NCBI RefSeq assembly: GCF_946892675.1 | Contig: NZ_CAMPOV010000001.1 | Span: 124,001-188,000, forward strand | DNA from: Arthrobacter sp. Marseille-P9274 | GTDB taxonomy: Bacteria > Actinomycetota > Actinomycetes > Actinomycetales > Micrococcaceae | Direction: 5' to 3' | Length of the DNA: 64,000 nt | Shown: positions 8,327 to 17,320 of the stretch, piece by piece | Numbering within the stretch: the stretch's first letter is position 1 | Layout: every line of letters starts with the position of its first letter | Translations under genes and position numbers: made by a program | The notes under the pieces: generated by a model | What the model was told of the DNA's origin: nothing | The model's input: the letters and a program-made list of their open reading frames with translations, nothing else | Database searches by the model: none

Positions 8327-8889
8327 CCCAACCTCCCGGTGGCTGCCGTTGCGCCGGGTCCTCTGGAGGCAGCCCGGCAAGCCGGCCCCGGATCGGCGGG
8401 GCCGCCCACTCCGAAAGCTACCCGGGCTCCCGGGCTGCCGATAGGGCAGCAAGACCCACCCTCGGACCAAGTCGCACCTGCCGGCAGACCGGTAACTGCT
8501 CAGCATGCTTATACTCCTCGGCGGACCGCCCCGGGAGGCAGCGCCCGGATTTCAAGCAGGAAATCGGGTGTCCCCGGTCCCGGAAACCAGCCCGGCCGGT
8601 ACGACGCGGATGTGATTCGAGTAGCCGCCCGGAATCTTCCCGCAGCCAATACTCTGGAGCGCCGGGATCTACCCGCGCCACCGTAGATGCAGAGGCTCAT
8701 CGACGAGCCACCGGCGAATTCGTAAGGCTGGGGGCGGCCATTCGAAACGCGATACGGAGAGACGGAACCTTTCCGGACCGCGATGGCCGCCGGTCGTGCG
8801 GCACAACCGCTGCTGTCCTGGGGGCAGGCAGCCGCGGCGGTGCCTTCCACCGAGCTATCCCCGTCGAATCGAGTGCGCTAGGAGCAGAA
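8327..8889. other. Divergent control region before the polysaccharide operon
   Basis: About 560 bases between the divergent hydrolase and glycosyltransferase genes. An open frame runs through it in phase with the glycosyltransferase but has atypical codon use and no ribosome site, so I do not treat it as coding. It probably carries promoters and a long leader. CCCGGGCTCCCGGG near 8420 can fold as a small hairpin. I recognise no riboswitch. Confidence 0.4.
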
Positions 8890-10170
8890 GTGTTTTCCTT
8901 GGGGGAAATCTTCGACGATATTGCCGCGTCCATTGACTGGACGGCCATCCACGAAATCTATGTAGAAGTCTCGCCGTATTTCCCGGTCGCGGTGGCCGGC
9001 ACCATTGTCTGGGGCCTGTGGATCTACCGCTTCATTCTCTCCCGCCGGGCCCGACCGATCATCACGGGACACCGGGCCACAACCTCGGTCATCGTCCCGT
9101 CCTTCCACGAGGATCCGGACATCCTCATGAGCGCGCTCGAGTCCTGGCGGGCGCAGTGGCCGGACGAGATCATCATCGTGCTGGACGTCGAGGACCTGGA
9201 GGCCTACCGGCGCGTCACGGCGCTGGGCGATCCCACGGTCCAACCGATCCTTTTCCACCACGTGGGCAAGCGCTCGGCGCTCGGCGCCGGCATCAGGCTG
9301 GCGCGCTACGACCTGCTGGTCCTGACGGACTCGGACACGTGGTGGCAGCCGGGCCTGTTGGAGACGGTCCAGATGCCGTTCGAGGACCCCCTGGTGGGGG
9401 CCGTCGGGACGCACCAGAACGTCTATCAGCGGGACACCAGCCTGTGGCGGCGGATCGCCGACTGGCTGGTCAACCTGCGCTACCTGGACTACGTGCCGGC
9501 GATGGGCCGGGCCGGGGCGGTACCCTGCATCTCGGGGCGCACCGCAGTGTACCGCCGGGCGGCCGTACTGCCGGTGCTGGAGCATCTGGAGAACGAGTAC
9601 TTCCTGGGCCGGCGGTGCATCTCCGGCGACGACGGCCGGCTGACCTGGCTGGTCATCGCCTCCGGCTACAAGACCGTCCACCAGTCCATGGCCCGGGCAC
9701 TGTCGATGTTCCCGTCCAGCTTCCGCGCGTTCGTCAAGCAACGCATCCGCTGGAGCCGGAACTCCTACCGCTGCTACCTGACCGCCATCGGCACCGGCTG
9801 GCTCTGGCGGGTTCCGTTCATCACCAAGGTGACGGTACTGCAGATCCTGCTGACGCCGGTCACCATGGGGCTGACCCTCCTCTACCTGGTCTTCAGCAGG
9901 CTGGAGCTGACTCCGCTGGGCGTCGCCGCGGCGGCCAGCTGGCTGCTGCTCGGCCGCGCCGTCCGCGGTGTTTCGCACCTGCGCCGGCATCCCAAAGACC
10001 TGCTGATCCTGCCGATACTGGCATTCGCCGTCATCTTCGTGGCGCTGCCCATCAAGGTGTACGCGTTCGCCACGATGAACAAGCAGGGCTGGCTGACACG
10101 CCACGCGGACCAGACCGGCGGCGACGGCCAGGACGCCACCACCCTCGAGACCTCGGAGGCGGCGGCATGA
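8890..10170 (+). CDS. Processive membrane glycosyltransferase, GT2 (hyaluronan synthase/Alg8-like)
   Basis: Polysaccharide synthase of 426 residues. It starts at a GTG with AGGAG five bases upstream. An N-terminal membrane span (about 32-50) precedes the GT-A domain. The domain has SVIVPSFHED, the DXD motif at residues 147-149 (LTDSDTWW), the GDD motif at 246-248 (ISGDDGRLT) and the processive-synthase motif KQRIRW at 283-288. Four hydrophobic segments follow, as in synthases that couple polymerisation to export. The GDD and QRIRWS motifs are those of hyaluronan synthases and Alg8. A UDP-glucose dehydrogenase gene downstream suggests UDP-glucuronate as donor. It overlaps the next gene by ATGA. 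Confidence 0.92.
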   Translation: MFSLGEIFDDIAASIDWTAIHEIYVEVSPYFPVAVAGTIVWGLWIYRFILSRRARPIITGHRATTSVIVPSFHEDPDILMSALESWRAQWPDEIIIVLDVEDLEAYRRVTALGDPTVQPILFHHVGKRSALGAGIRLARYDLLVLTDSDTWWQPGLLETVQMPFEDPLVGAVGTHQNVYQRDTSLWRRIADWLVNLRYLDYVPAMGRAGAVPCISGRTAVYRRAAVLPVLEHLENEYFLGRRCISGDDGRLTWLVIASGYKTVHQSMARALSMFPSSFRAFVKQRIRWSRNSYRCYLTAIGTGWLWRVPFITKVTVLQILLTPVTMGLTLLYLVFSRLELTPLGVAAAASWLLLGRAVRGVSHLRRHPKDLLILPILAFAVIFVALPIKVYAFATMNKQGWLTRHADQTGGDGQDATTLETSEAAA

Positions 10171-12026
10171 GGAATCCCGCCATCATCATTTCCGCGCTGT
10201 TTCTGGTCGTCGCGGCGCTGGCGGCAGGCTTCTTCGTCGTCGGCGATTTCCTCAAGGAGAAGGACGTGGACGCCTTTGGCCGCAACGAGATCGCCAGCAA
10301 CGGCAACGTCCAGGGCGAGCTCTACCCCGGCGACCCGAGGACCGAGGCCAGGCTGGTCCAGCGCGAGGACGAGCGCCTCATCTATGTCCGCACGGTCGCC
10401 TCCGCCGCCCGCTGGCGCGTCGACGGGCTCAAGGGCCCCTATCGGCTGCGCACCGACTCCACCTTTACCCTGGTGCTGCCGGCGCGGGAGACTCCCTACA
10501 CCGTCGCCGACCTCCTGCAGCTCGCGCCCAAGGCCTTCGTCCGGCATCCGGGCGGCGCCTACCTGCTCTCCGAAAACATCGTGGTGCTGCCGGGCGCCAA
10601 CCTCTCGCTGGCAACGGCCAAGGGGGCGAAGAGCCTGGACCTCCGGCTGGAAAGCAGCGCCGGCTCCTTTGTCTCCCTCGTGGCCCTCGGCGGGTCCGTC
10701 ACCATCGCCGGCACAAAGGACGCCAAGGTCTCCATTACCAGCTGGGACAGCACCAAGGCGTCCCCGGACTTTGAAACCAGGGACGGCCGTTCCTACATCC
10801 GGCTGATCGGCGGACATGCCAAGCTCTCGCATGCCAGGGTGGCCAACCTCGGCTTCTGGAGCGGCAACACCGGCGGGCTGTCGCTGACGGGAACCAACAC
10901 CATCAGCCCCTTCAAGCCGGCGGCCCCGCCGCCCAAACCAGCGCCCCAGGACGCCGCCATCGCCGGTGCACGGCTGCTCTCCGACAAGCAGCTGGAGACC
11001 CTCCACCCCGCCGACGAGGACTACAGCGTGGTCACCGCGGGAATCGACAACGCGGTCTTCGAGAACAACGCCTTCGGGCTCTTCGCCGCCAACGCGCGGG
11101 ACGTCGCAGTCCAGGACACCGCCATCCGCGGGAGCCTGGTGGACGGACTGGTCCTGCACCGGTTCGTCACGAACGCGGCCATCACCAGGACCACCTCCTC
11201 GAACAACGCGGTGGACGGTTTCACGCTGGGGCGGTCCACCACCGGCGTCGTGCTGGACGGCGTCACTGCCCAAGACAACGGCCGCAACGGCGTCTCGCTG
11301 GACGGCCGCCCGCTCTCGGACGGCCCCAATGCGGTGGGCACCGCCGTCGAAATCTACGGCCGCAACCGCATCACCGGCAGCACGCTGAAGGACAACCGCC
11401 GGTACGGCGTCGAGATCAGCGGCGGCGCCCGGCTGCGGGTCGCCGGCAACACGTTCGAGAAGAACCAGGTCGGCGTCGTCGTCAACCATGCAGCCAGGGA
11501 CGTCGTCATCACCGGCAACAAACTGCGGCACCAGAAGGAACACGCCATCGCCATCCGCGAGGCCGGTGCCTCCGCCGTCGTCAGCAAAAACCTCATCACC
11601 GGCGCCGACACGGGCGTCTACGTGCGCAACGCCCGGGCCGACGTCACCGCCAACAGACTGGCCGGCATCTCCAACCACGGGATCACGCTGCGCGGCCGCG
11701 TGGCCGGGACCCAGGTGGCGGGCAACACGGTCTCCGGCTACGGCTCCATCGCCATCTGGGCGGAGGAGTCCGCCGGCGGCGCCGTGGGAGAGAATAACCT
11801 GCTCGGCTGGCAGCCAGAGTATACGCTGCAGCGGGTGGCCAATTTCGTCTTCCAGCCGCTGACCTTCGTGTGGCTGGTCCTCGGCGCGCTGCTGCTGGTG
11901 ACCGCCCTCTCCGGTGGCCGCAGGCGGCGGACCGGAACCATCCGCAACCCCTACGCAGAACGGGTGCCTCTGACCTCGCTGAGCAAGGGCATCCTGGCAC
12001 CCGAAGAGATCGGAGAGCGGGAATGA
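10167..12026 (+). CDS. Membrane-anchored right-handed beta-helix protein, AlgG-like
   Basis: A 619-residue protein with an N-terminal signal anchor (residues 5-27) and a C-terminal membrane span near 570-590 followed by a basic tail. Between them lie a mixed alpha/beta region and, from about 240 to 550, repeated parallel beta-helix coils with many Asn/Gly turns (ENNAFGLFA, SSNNAVDGF, GNTFEKNQVGVVV, GNKLRHQ). The segment SYIRLIGGHAKL then NLGFW resembles the entry of the AlgG C5-epimerase helix, but I cannot find its DPHD catalytic motif. It probably binds, guides or epimerises the nascent polymer outside the membrane. ATGA overlaps on both sides tie it to the synthase and the next protein. 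Confidence 0.85.
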   Translation: MRNPAIIISALFLVVAALAAGFFVVGDFLKEKDVDAFGRNEIASNGNVQGELYPGDPRTEARLVQREDERLIYVRTVASAARWRVDGLKGPYRLRTDSTFTLVLPARETPYTVADLLQLAPKAFVRHPGGAYLLSENIVVLPGANLSLATAKGAKSLDLRLESSAGSFVSLVALGGSVTIAGTKDAKVSITSWDSTKASPDFETRDGRSYIRLIGGHAKLSHARVANLGFWSGNTGGLSLTGTNTISPFKPAAPPPKPAPQDAAIAGARLLSDKQLETLHPADEDYSVVTAGIDNAVFENNAFGLFAANARDVAVQDTAIRGSLVDGLVLHRFVTNAAITRTTSSNNAVDGFTLGRSTTGVVLDGVTAQDNGRNGVSLDGRPLSDGPNAVGTAVEIYGRNRITGSTLKDNRRYGVEISGGARLRVAGNTFEKNQVGVVVNHAARDVVITGNKLRHQKEHAIAIREAGASAVVSKNLITGADTGVYVRNARADVTANRLAGISNHGITLRGRVAGTQVAGNTVSGYGSIAIWAEESAGGAVGENNLLGWQPEYTLQRVANFVFQPLTFVWLVLGALLLVTALSGGRRRRTGTIRNPYAERVPLTSLSKGILAPEEIGERE

Positions 12027-13147
12027 ACAGACGTCCGCTGGCCCTACTGGCCGCCCTCATGACGCTGGCGGCGATCGCCGTCGTCACCGTCTTCATCGTC
12101 AACGGTCCGCTGCGCGGGCCAAATGACGACGCCGGCGCCCTCCCGAGTGCGCCGGTCACCGGCGCGGCACCCGGGTCCGGCACCGCGACGGAAGGCAATG
12201 CATCGGGAGGGAACGCGCCCAAAGGCAGTGCGCCGCCGTCGTCCGTTCCCGCCGCCGCGGCCGGATGCCCGGAGGCCACCGTCACAGTCCGCACCGAGGC
12301 CGAACTCGAGGGTGCGCTGGAGGAACCCGAACCGGGCACGGTCATCGTGCTGTCGGACGGCGTCTACCAAGGCAACTTCACCGCGACGGGGGACGGCACG
12401 GCCGAGCAGCCCATCACCCTCTGCGGCAGTGCCAAGGCGATCCTCGACGGCGGCGACATCGAGGACGGCTACGTCTTCCACCTTGACCAGGCGGCGCACT
12501 GGGTGCTGCAGGGCTTTACCGTGCGCAACGGGCAGAAGGGCGTCATGGCGGACGAGGTCACCCACTCCGTGATCCGCGGCCTGACCGTCACCAAGACCGG
12601 CGACGAGGCCATCCACCTGCGCCGCTTCAGCACCGACAACCTGGTCATCGGCAACACCATTTCCGATACCGGGCACCGCAAAGAAAAGTTTGGCGAGGGC
12701 ATCTACATCGGCACCGCCGAGAGCAACTGGTGCGACGTGAGCAACTGCGAGCCGGACCAAAGCGACCGCAACGAGATCGCGGAAAACAAAATCTCCGCGA
12801 CGACATCGGAGAACGTGGACATCAAGGAAGGAACAGCCAACGGCGTGCTCCGCGACAACCATTTCGACGGCGCCGACCTCGAGGAGGCCGACTCCTGGGT
12901 CGACGTCAAAGGCAAGGGCTGGACCATCACCGGCAACACCGGCACCGACTCACCGGGTGACGGCTACCAGACGCACGAGATCCTGGACGGCTGGGGCACG
13001 GACAACGTCTTCCGCGGCAACACGGCGCAGGTCAACGGGCCCGGCTACGGGTACGCCCTGACCCCCGCCCTGAACAATGTGGTCGAATGCAGCAACCGTG
13101 CCACCGCCGCCGAAAGCGGCCTCTCCAACGAACCCTGCACCAGCTGA
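12023..13147 (+). CDS. Secreted right-handed beta-helix protein (pectate lyase-like)
   Basis: A 374-residue protein with an N-terminal signal sequence or anchor (residues 8-28). A disordered Ala/Gly/Ser/Pro linker follows, then from about residue 85 a parallel beta-helix of the pectate-lyase superfold (TVIVLSDGVYQGNFT, GFTVRNGQKGVM, GNTISDTG, DNHFDGA). Five or more Cys in the helix could form disulfides, as expected outside the cell. A lyase, hydrolase or epimerase acting on the polymer is plausible, but no catalytic set is certain. It overlaps the preceding gene by ATGA and is the third gene of the operon. Confidence 0.85.
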   Translation: MNRRPLALLAALMTLAAIAVVTVFIVNGPLRGPNDDAGALPSAPVTGAAPGSGTATEGNASGGNAPKGSAPPSSVPAAAAGCPEATVTVRTEAELEGALEEPEPGTVIVLSDGVYQGNFTATGDGTAEQPITLCGSAKAILDGGDIEDGYVFHLDQAAHWVLQGFTVRNGQKGVMADEVTHSVIRGLTVTKTGDEAIHLRRFSTDNLVIGNTISDTGHRKEKFGEGIYIGTAESNWCDVSNCEPDQSDRNEIAENKISATTSENVDIKEGTANGVLRDNHFDGADLEEADSWVDVKGKGWTITGNTGTDSPGDGYQTHEILDGWGTDNVFRGNTAQVNGPGYGYALTPALNNVVECSNRATAAESGLSNEPCTS

Positions 13148-13213
13148 TCCTTATCCTCCCCCTCCACCCAACCGCTTGAGAATTCCGCCGGAAACCTAGG
13201 AAAGGCCGTCACC

Positions 13214-14650
13214 GTGGAACCGATTCCCTACTCCCCCGCGCCCAAAATCACCGTGATAGGCACCGGCTACCTGGGTGCCACCCATGCCATCTGCATGGCC
13301 GTGCTCGGCTTCGATGTGCTCGGCGTGGACGTGGACGAGCGCAAGATTGCGCAGTTGGACGCCGGAGAGGTGCCGTTCTTTGAACCCGGGCTGTCGGAGA
13401 AGCTGCGGGAGGCCATCGCCACCGGCCGGCTGCGCTTCACCACGGACTTCGACCAGGCCGCTGCCTTCGGCGACGTGCACTTCGTCTGCGTCGGGACGCC
13501 GCAGGCGGCCAACTCCGCCGCCGCCGAGCTGAAGTACGTGCACGCCGCCTTCACCTCGCTCGCCTCGCGCATCGACCGCAAGGCACTGCTGGTGGGCAAG
13601 TCCACGGTGCCCATCGGCACCGCCGCCCGGCTGGCCCGGATGGTGCACGAGCTCTCCCCCGCCGGCGTCGACCTGGAGCTGGCGTGGAATCCCGAGTTCC
13701 TGCGCGAGGGCTACGCCGTCGAGGACACCCTGCACCCGGACCGCCTGGTCGTCGGCGTCGCCTCGGAGTGGGCCGAAGCCCGGCTGCGCCGCGTCTTCGA
13801 GCCGCTGCTGGCGCAGGGCACGCCGTTGATCGTGACCGAGCTGGCCACCGCCGAACTGGTCAAAGTCGCGGCCAATTCCTTCCTCGCGACCAAGATCTCC
13901 TTCATCAACGCCATGGCCGAGGTCTGCGAAGCCACCGGCGCCGACGTGAGCCTGCTGGCCCGCGCGCTCAGCCTGGACTCGCGGATCGGCGGGCGCTTCC
14001 TCAAACCGGGCCTCGGCTTCGGCGGCGGCTGCCTGCCCAAGGACATCCGTGCCTTCAAGCACCGGGCCGAAGAGCTCGGCGTCGGCCAGGCCGTGCGCTT
14101 CCTCAGCGAAGTCGACTCCATCAACAACCGTCGCCGCACCCGCAGCGTCGACCTCATTCGCGAGCTGGCCGGCGGCGACCTGGCCGGTGTGAAAGTCGCG
14201 GCACTCGGCGCGGCCTTCAAACCCAACTCCGACGACGTCCGCGACGCGCCCGCCCTCGATGTCGCCCGGCTGCTGTACCTGGAAGGGGCCGCCGTCACGG
14301 TCTACGATCCGGAGGCCAACCGCAATGCCCACCGCGCCTACCCGGACCTGGACTACGCCGGCTCGCTCGCCGGCGCGGTCCAGGACGCCGACGTCGTCGC
14401 CCTGCTCACCGAGTGGGACGAGTTCCGCCGCGCCGAACCCCAGCAGCTCGCCGCCCTCGTCGCGCACCGCCGCATCTTCGACGGCCGCCACGCCCTCGAC
14501 CAGGACCTGTACACCGGGCTCGGCTGGGAATACCGTGCCCTCGGCCGCCCGTACCAGCCCAGCACCGCCCGCGCCGCCACGCAGGACGGACGCGTACCCC
14601 GGCCCGGCGCCGTCGTTGGCGAAACACCGCAGGACGCGCGCACCACCTAG
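13214..14650 (+). CDS. ugd: UDP-glucose 6-dehydrogenase
   Basis: Oxidises UDP-glucose to UDP-glucuronate with two NAD+, supplying the uronate donor. The 478-residue protein has the NAD motif GTGYLG at 16-21, the catalytic Cys273 in FGGGCLPKD, the conserved Lys/Asn of KVAANSFLATKISF, and the C-terminal UDP-binding domain with FKPNSDDVRDAP. Length and motifs fit UDP-glucose rather than GDP-mannose enzymes, though the families are related. The start is a GTG with AGGAAAGG upstream. It lies 66 bp after the beta-helix gene and is followed by a strong hairpin, so it probably ends the first transcription unit. Confidence 0.93.
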   Translation: MEPIPYSPAPKITVIGTGYLGATHAICMAVLGFDVLGVDVDERKIAQLDAGEVPFFEPGLSEKLREAIATGRLRFTTDFDQAAAFGDVHFVCVGTPQAANSAAAELKYVHAAFTSLASRIDRKALLVGKSTVPIGTAARLARMVHELSPAGVDLELAWNPEFLREGYAVEDTLHPDRLVVGVASEWAEARLRRVFEPLLAQGTPLIVTELATAELVKVAANSFLATKISFINAMAEVCEATGADVSLLARALSLDSRIGGRFLKPGLGFGGGCLPKDIRAFKHRAEELGVGQAVRFLSEVDSINNRRRTRSVDLIRELAGGDLAGVKVAALGAAFKPNSDDVRDAPALDVARLLYLEGAAVTVYDPEANRNAHRAYPDLDYAGSLAGAVQDADVVALLTEWDEFRRAEPQQLAALVAHRRIFDGRHALDQDLYTGLGWEYRALGRPYQPSTARAATQDGRVPRPGAVVGETPQDARTT

Positions 14651-14707
14651 CCCGGCGCCGTCGTTCTTCCCGGCCGGTGCCCGATCCGGCACCGGGCAAT
14701 CGACGAC

Positions 14708-14739
14708 GCGGGTGGCCGGCATCCGTGCCGGCCACCCGC
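14708..14739. terminator. Hairpin terminator, first of a three-copy family
   Basis: A 14-bp stem with a 4-nt loop built on GGGTGGCCGGC and its complement, directly after the dehydrogenase gene. Near-identical hairpins occur at 58136-58165 and 60366-60395, each preceded by GACGAC or GACGGC. Confidence 0.65.
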
Positions 14740-14829
14740 ATCCCGTGCTGGCGACGCGCCTGTGAAGCCACCTTTTGGAGCAGCTCACGAGCGCAACTTA
14801 GACTGACCCGGTGACGAGGGGAAAACGAT

Positions 14830-15804
14830 TTGGTAAGCCAGCCTCTAGTAAGTGTCGTCGTTCCGGCGAAGGACCAGTCGCCCTTCATCCGTGATTCGAT
14901 GACGAGCCTGTCCCGCCAGTTCGAAGACCCTTCCGTGCTGGAAGTGGTGGTGGTCGACGACGGTTCCACCGACGGCACGGGTGAGCTGGCCGGGGCCTTC
15001 GCGAGCCAGCTGCCCGGCCTCAAGATCCTGCGGAACGACAAGCCCGCCGGTGTTGCCACTGCCCGGAACCAGGGCATCGACGTGGCCTCCGGCCGCTACC
15101 TGGCGTTCCTGGACCCCGACGACTGGTATGCGCCCGGCTACCTTCCGAAGCTGGTGGCGGAAATCGACCAGCTGGGTGTGGATTTCCTTCGGACCGACCA
15201 CATCCGCCATACCGCCGGAAACCGCAGCATCCACCGCGCTCCGCAGGCCCTGCACGGAACCGTCCTCGACCCCCGGGCGGACATTGCCCCGTACAACACC
15301 TCCACGATGATCGACTACCCGATCGTCGCCTTCGGAATCTACGACGGCCGGCTCAAAGACTCGGGGATGCTCCATTTCCTCGACGGGCGGCACACCGCCG
15401 AGGACCGGCCGTGGATGTGGCGGCTCCATCTGCAGTGCAAGAGCTACGCCATCAGCGACCAGCTCGGCGTCATCTACCGGCGCGGGGTCTCCACGTCCCT
15501 CACCCAGATCTATGACCGGCGCCAGCTGGACTTCCTGCCGTGCTTCGAAGAGATCTTCCGCCTCGTGGCCCAGGACTCGGAGGCTGACCGCTTCTGGCCC
15601 AAGGCCGGCCGGCAGTTCCTGGCCATCGCCTGCCACCACCTCAACAGGTCGGAACATATGCCATCGGACGTCTTCGCCGACCTGCAGACGGGGATCGGCC
15701 AAACCTTCGCGACCTTGCCGTCCGACGTCGCCGCGGAAAGCCTGGCGGTGCTCGATTCCAAGCGGCGTGCCCTGGTCGCCCCCATCCTTCGGAGGCCTGT
15801 GTGA
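14830..15804 (+). CDS. Family 2 glycosyltransferase
   Basis: A soluble GT2 enzyme of 324 residues. The GT-A core has SVVVPAKD at the start, VVDDGSTDGTG at 42-51 and the metal-binding DPDD at 95-98. No membrane span is seen, unlike the processive synthase upstream. It should add single sugars to a glycan or lipid acceptor in the cytoplasm. The start is a TTG with GAGGGG upstream. Its stop overlaps the GTG of the next gene, so the two are translationally coupled. A hairpin separates the pair from the synthase operon, so it may be an independent unit. Confidence 0.88.
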   Translation: MVSQPLVSVVVPAKDQSPFIRDSMTSLSRQFEDPSVLEVVVVDDGSTDGTGELAGAFASQLPGLKILRNDKPAGVATARNQGIDVASGRYLAFLDPDDWYAPGYLPKLVAEIDQLGVDFLRTDHIRHTAGNRSIHRAPQALHGTVLDPRADIAPYNTSTMIDYPIVAFGIYDGRLKDSGMLHFLDGRHTAEDRPWMWRLHLQCKSYAISDQLGVIYRRGVSTSLTQIYDRRQLDFLPCFEEIFRLVAQDSEADRFWPKAGRQFLAIACHHLNRSEHMPSDVFADLQTGIGQTFATLPSDVAAESLAVLDSKRRALVAPILRRPV

Positions 15805-17228
15805 AAGAGCTGTTCGTCGTCTCCACCCTCTACCAGTGCGTGGCACTGGCTGCTGCCATCGATGAAGGCGCCATTCCGCCGGCCGCGGGCGAGCGGATCC
15901 TGGTCCTGTCCAACAACTCCCTCGTCCCCGAGGTGTCGGTTCCCTTCCACGAGGCGCCCGGGTTCGCCGAGGCGGCCTCCCGCTTTGACCGCACCGTGGA
16001 CCTGAACGCGCTGGTCTGGCCGCGTCGTCCCGGACAGTTCAATCCACGCGCCGAAGAACTCTACATGTGGCAGCGCGTCCTGCGTGCCCTGTGGGACCTG
16101 GGGGATGACCGCGTGGAGCTGTACGTCGAATCGATCCAGGTCAATCCCGCCGTCGCGCTCTGCCGGATCTTTTCGAGCGCCCGGATCTCCGTGCACTCCG
16201 ACGGCCTGATGAGCTACGGCCCGACGCGCAATCCCATCTCCCGCGAGATGGCCCAGCGGTTCAAGTCGCTCATCTACGTCGATCTGGTGCCGGGTCTGGT
16301 GCCCCAGCTGCTGCGCGAAAACAATCCAGCCCTGGTCCCCGTCGACCGGACAGCCCTCCGTCGCGGCATGGAGGAACTGGCCAGGGCCCTGCCCGAGGAG
16401 CACACGACGTTGTCGGCCTTCTCCGGCACTCCCGCGGCGGATCAGCGGAAGTCGGGAGCGCGGGCGGAGGCCGCAGGGCAGCCGACCGCCCTGGTGCTGG
16501 GCCAGTACCTGTCCGAGCTGAACATCCTCTCCTCCACCGAGGAAATCGAGCTCCACCGGACCATGCTGCAGAAGGCGCTGGACCGCGGCATCCGGTACTG
16601 CGTCTTCAAGCCGCACCCCAGTGCCGGCCCCGGCGCCGTGACCTCCATCCAGGCGGCCGCGGCCGAACTGGGGCTGGAACTTCACGTGCTCACCTCCACC
16701 AGCCCGGCCGAGGTCGTCATGCAGCGGCTCAAGCCGGACCTGGTGGTCAGCTGCTTCTCCACCGCCCTGATGACGGCGAAATACCTGTTCAATATCGACG
16801 TCGCGGCAGTCGGCACGGACGTTCTTTTGGAGCGGCTGACGCCCTACGAAAACAGCAACCGCATCCCCGTCACCATCATCGACGCCCTCCTCGAGCGCGG
16901 TTATGCCGCGCCGGCCGAGATCCCGGGCGGCGCCGGAACGGACGGGGCCGGAGCTGCGGCTCCGCTGCAGCGGCTGGTCGAGGCGGTGGCCTACTGCATG
17001 CAGCCGGACACCCTGGCGGCGGTCCGGCCCCCGGCCGAGGCCTTCCTCGCCACCGCGGACGGCTCGCCGGACATGCGGTACTTCAAGCGGCGCAGGCTCA
17101 CGAAGCTGGAGCTGCCCGGGGCGCTGCCGCCGCGCGAGCCCAAGCCATCCCGGTCCCGTCATCCCCTGCACCGGGCCCGCCGCGTGGGAATCCGGTGGGC
17201 TAAGCGGCTCGCCCGGCGCACCCCCTAG
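15801..17228 (+). CDS. Polysialyltransferase-family glycosyltransferase (POLYST-like)
   Basis: A 475-residue GT-B-type enzyme. It carries the three signatures of bacterial sialyltransferase families: an acidic-Gly motif (HSDGLMSYGP, residues 132-141), the HP motif in FKPHPS (272-273) and a Ser/Thr motif in SCFSTALM (317-324). An Ala/Gly-rich insert at about 205-230 and a basic tail after residue 440 are variable. The family name need not mean sialic acid is used; no CMP-sialate genes are in the window. The start GTG lies within the GTGTGA that ends the GT2 gene. The pair probably builds a surface glycan. Confidence 0.82.
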   Translation: MKELFVVSTLYQCVALAAAIDEGAIPPAAGERILVLSNNSLVPEVSVPFHEAPGFAEAASRFDRTVDLNALVWPRRPGQFNPRAEELYMWQRVLRALWDLGDDRVELYVESIQVNPAVALCRIFSSARISVHSDGLMSYGPTRNPISREMAQRFKSLIYVDLVPGLVPQLLRENNPALVPVDRTALRRGMEELARALPEEHTTLSAFSGTPAADQRKSGARAEAAGQPTALVLGQYLSELNILSSTEEIELHRTMLQKALDRGIRYCVFKPHPSAGPGAVTSIQAAAAELGLELHVLTSTSPAEVVMQRLKPDLVVSCFSTALMTAKYLFNIDVAAVGTDVLLERLTPYENSNRIPVTIIDALLERGYAAPAEIPGGAGTDGAGAAAPLQRLVEAVAYCMQPDTLAAVRPPAEAFLATADGSPDMRYFKRRRLTKLELPGALPPREPKPSRSRHPLHRARRVGIRWAKRLARRTP

Positions 17229-17265
17229 CCGCCAGCCCGTTCGAACAAGCCGTCCATTGGAGAGT

Positions 17266-17297
17266 CCTGCATCGAAACGCGCCGTTTTCGATGCAGG
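17266..17297. terminator. Bidirectional terminator between convergent operons
   Basis: A 12-bp perfect stem (CCTGCATCGAAA with TTTCGATGCAGG) and an 8-nt loop lie between the glycosyltransferase pair and the convergent PLP enzyme gene. The stem is flanked by A/T on both sides. Confidence 0.65.
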
Positions 17298-17320
17298 CCT
17301 GTCCAGCGGATGGGCGGCGC

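Noticed and set aside
8221-8889. N-terminal extension of the glycosyltransferase by 223 codons
   Set aside because: It overlaps the divergent hydrolase, has no homologous look, and a GTG with AGGAG at 8890 gives a normal-length synthase.
9018-10166. Open frame on the plus strand running into the beta-helix gene as one 1002-residue protein
   Set aside because: The first 383 codons overlap the glycosyltransferase in another frame and read as Arg/Pro/Gly-rich nonsense. The real start is the ATG at 10167 that overlaps the glycosyltransferase stop.
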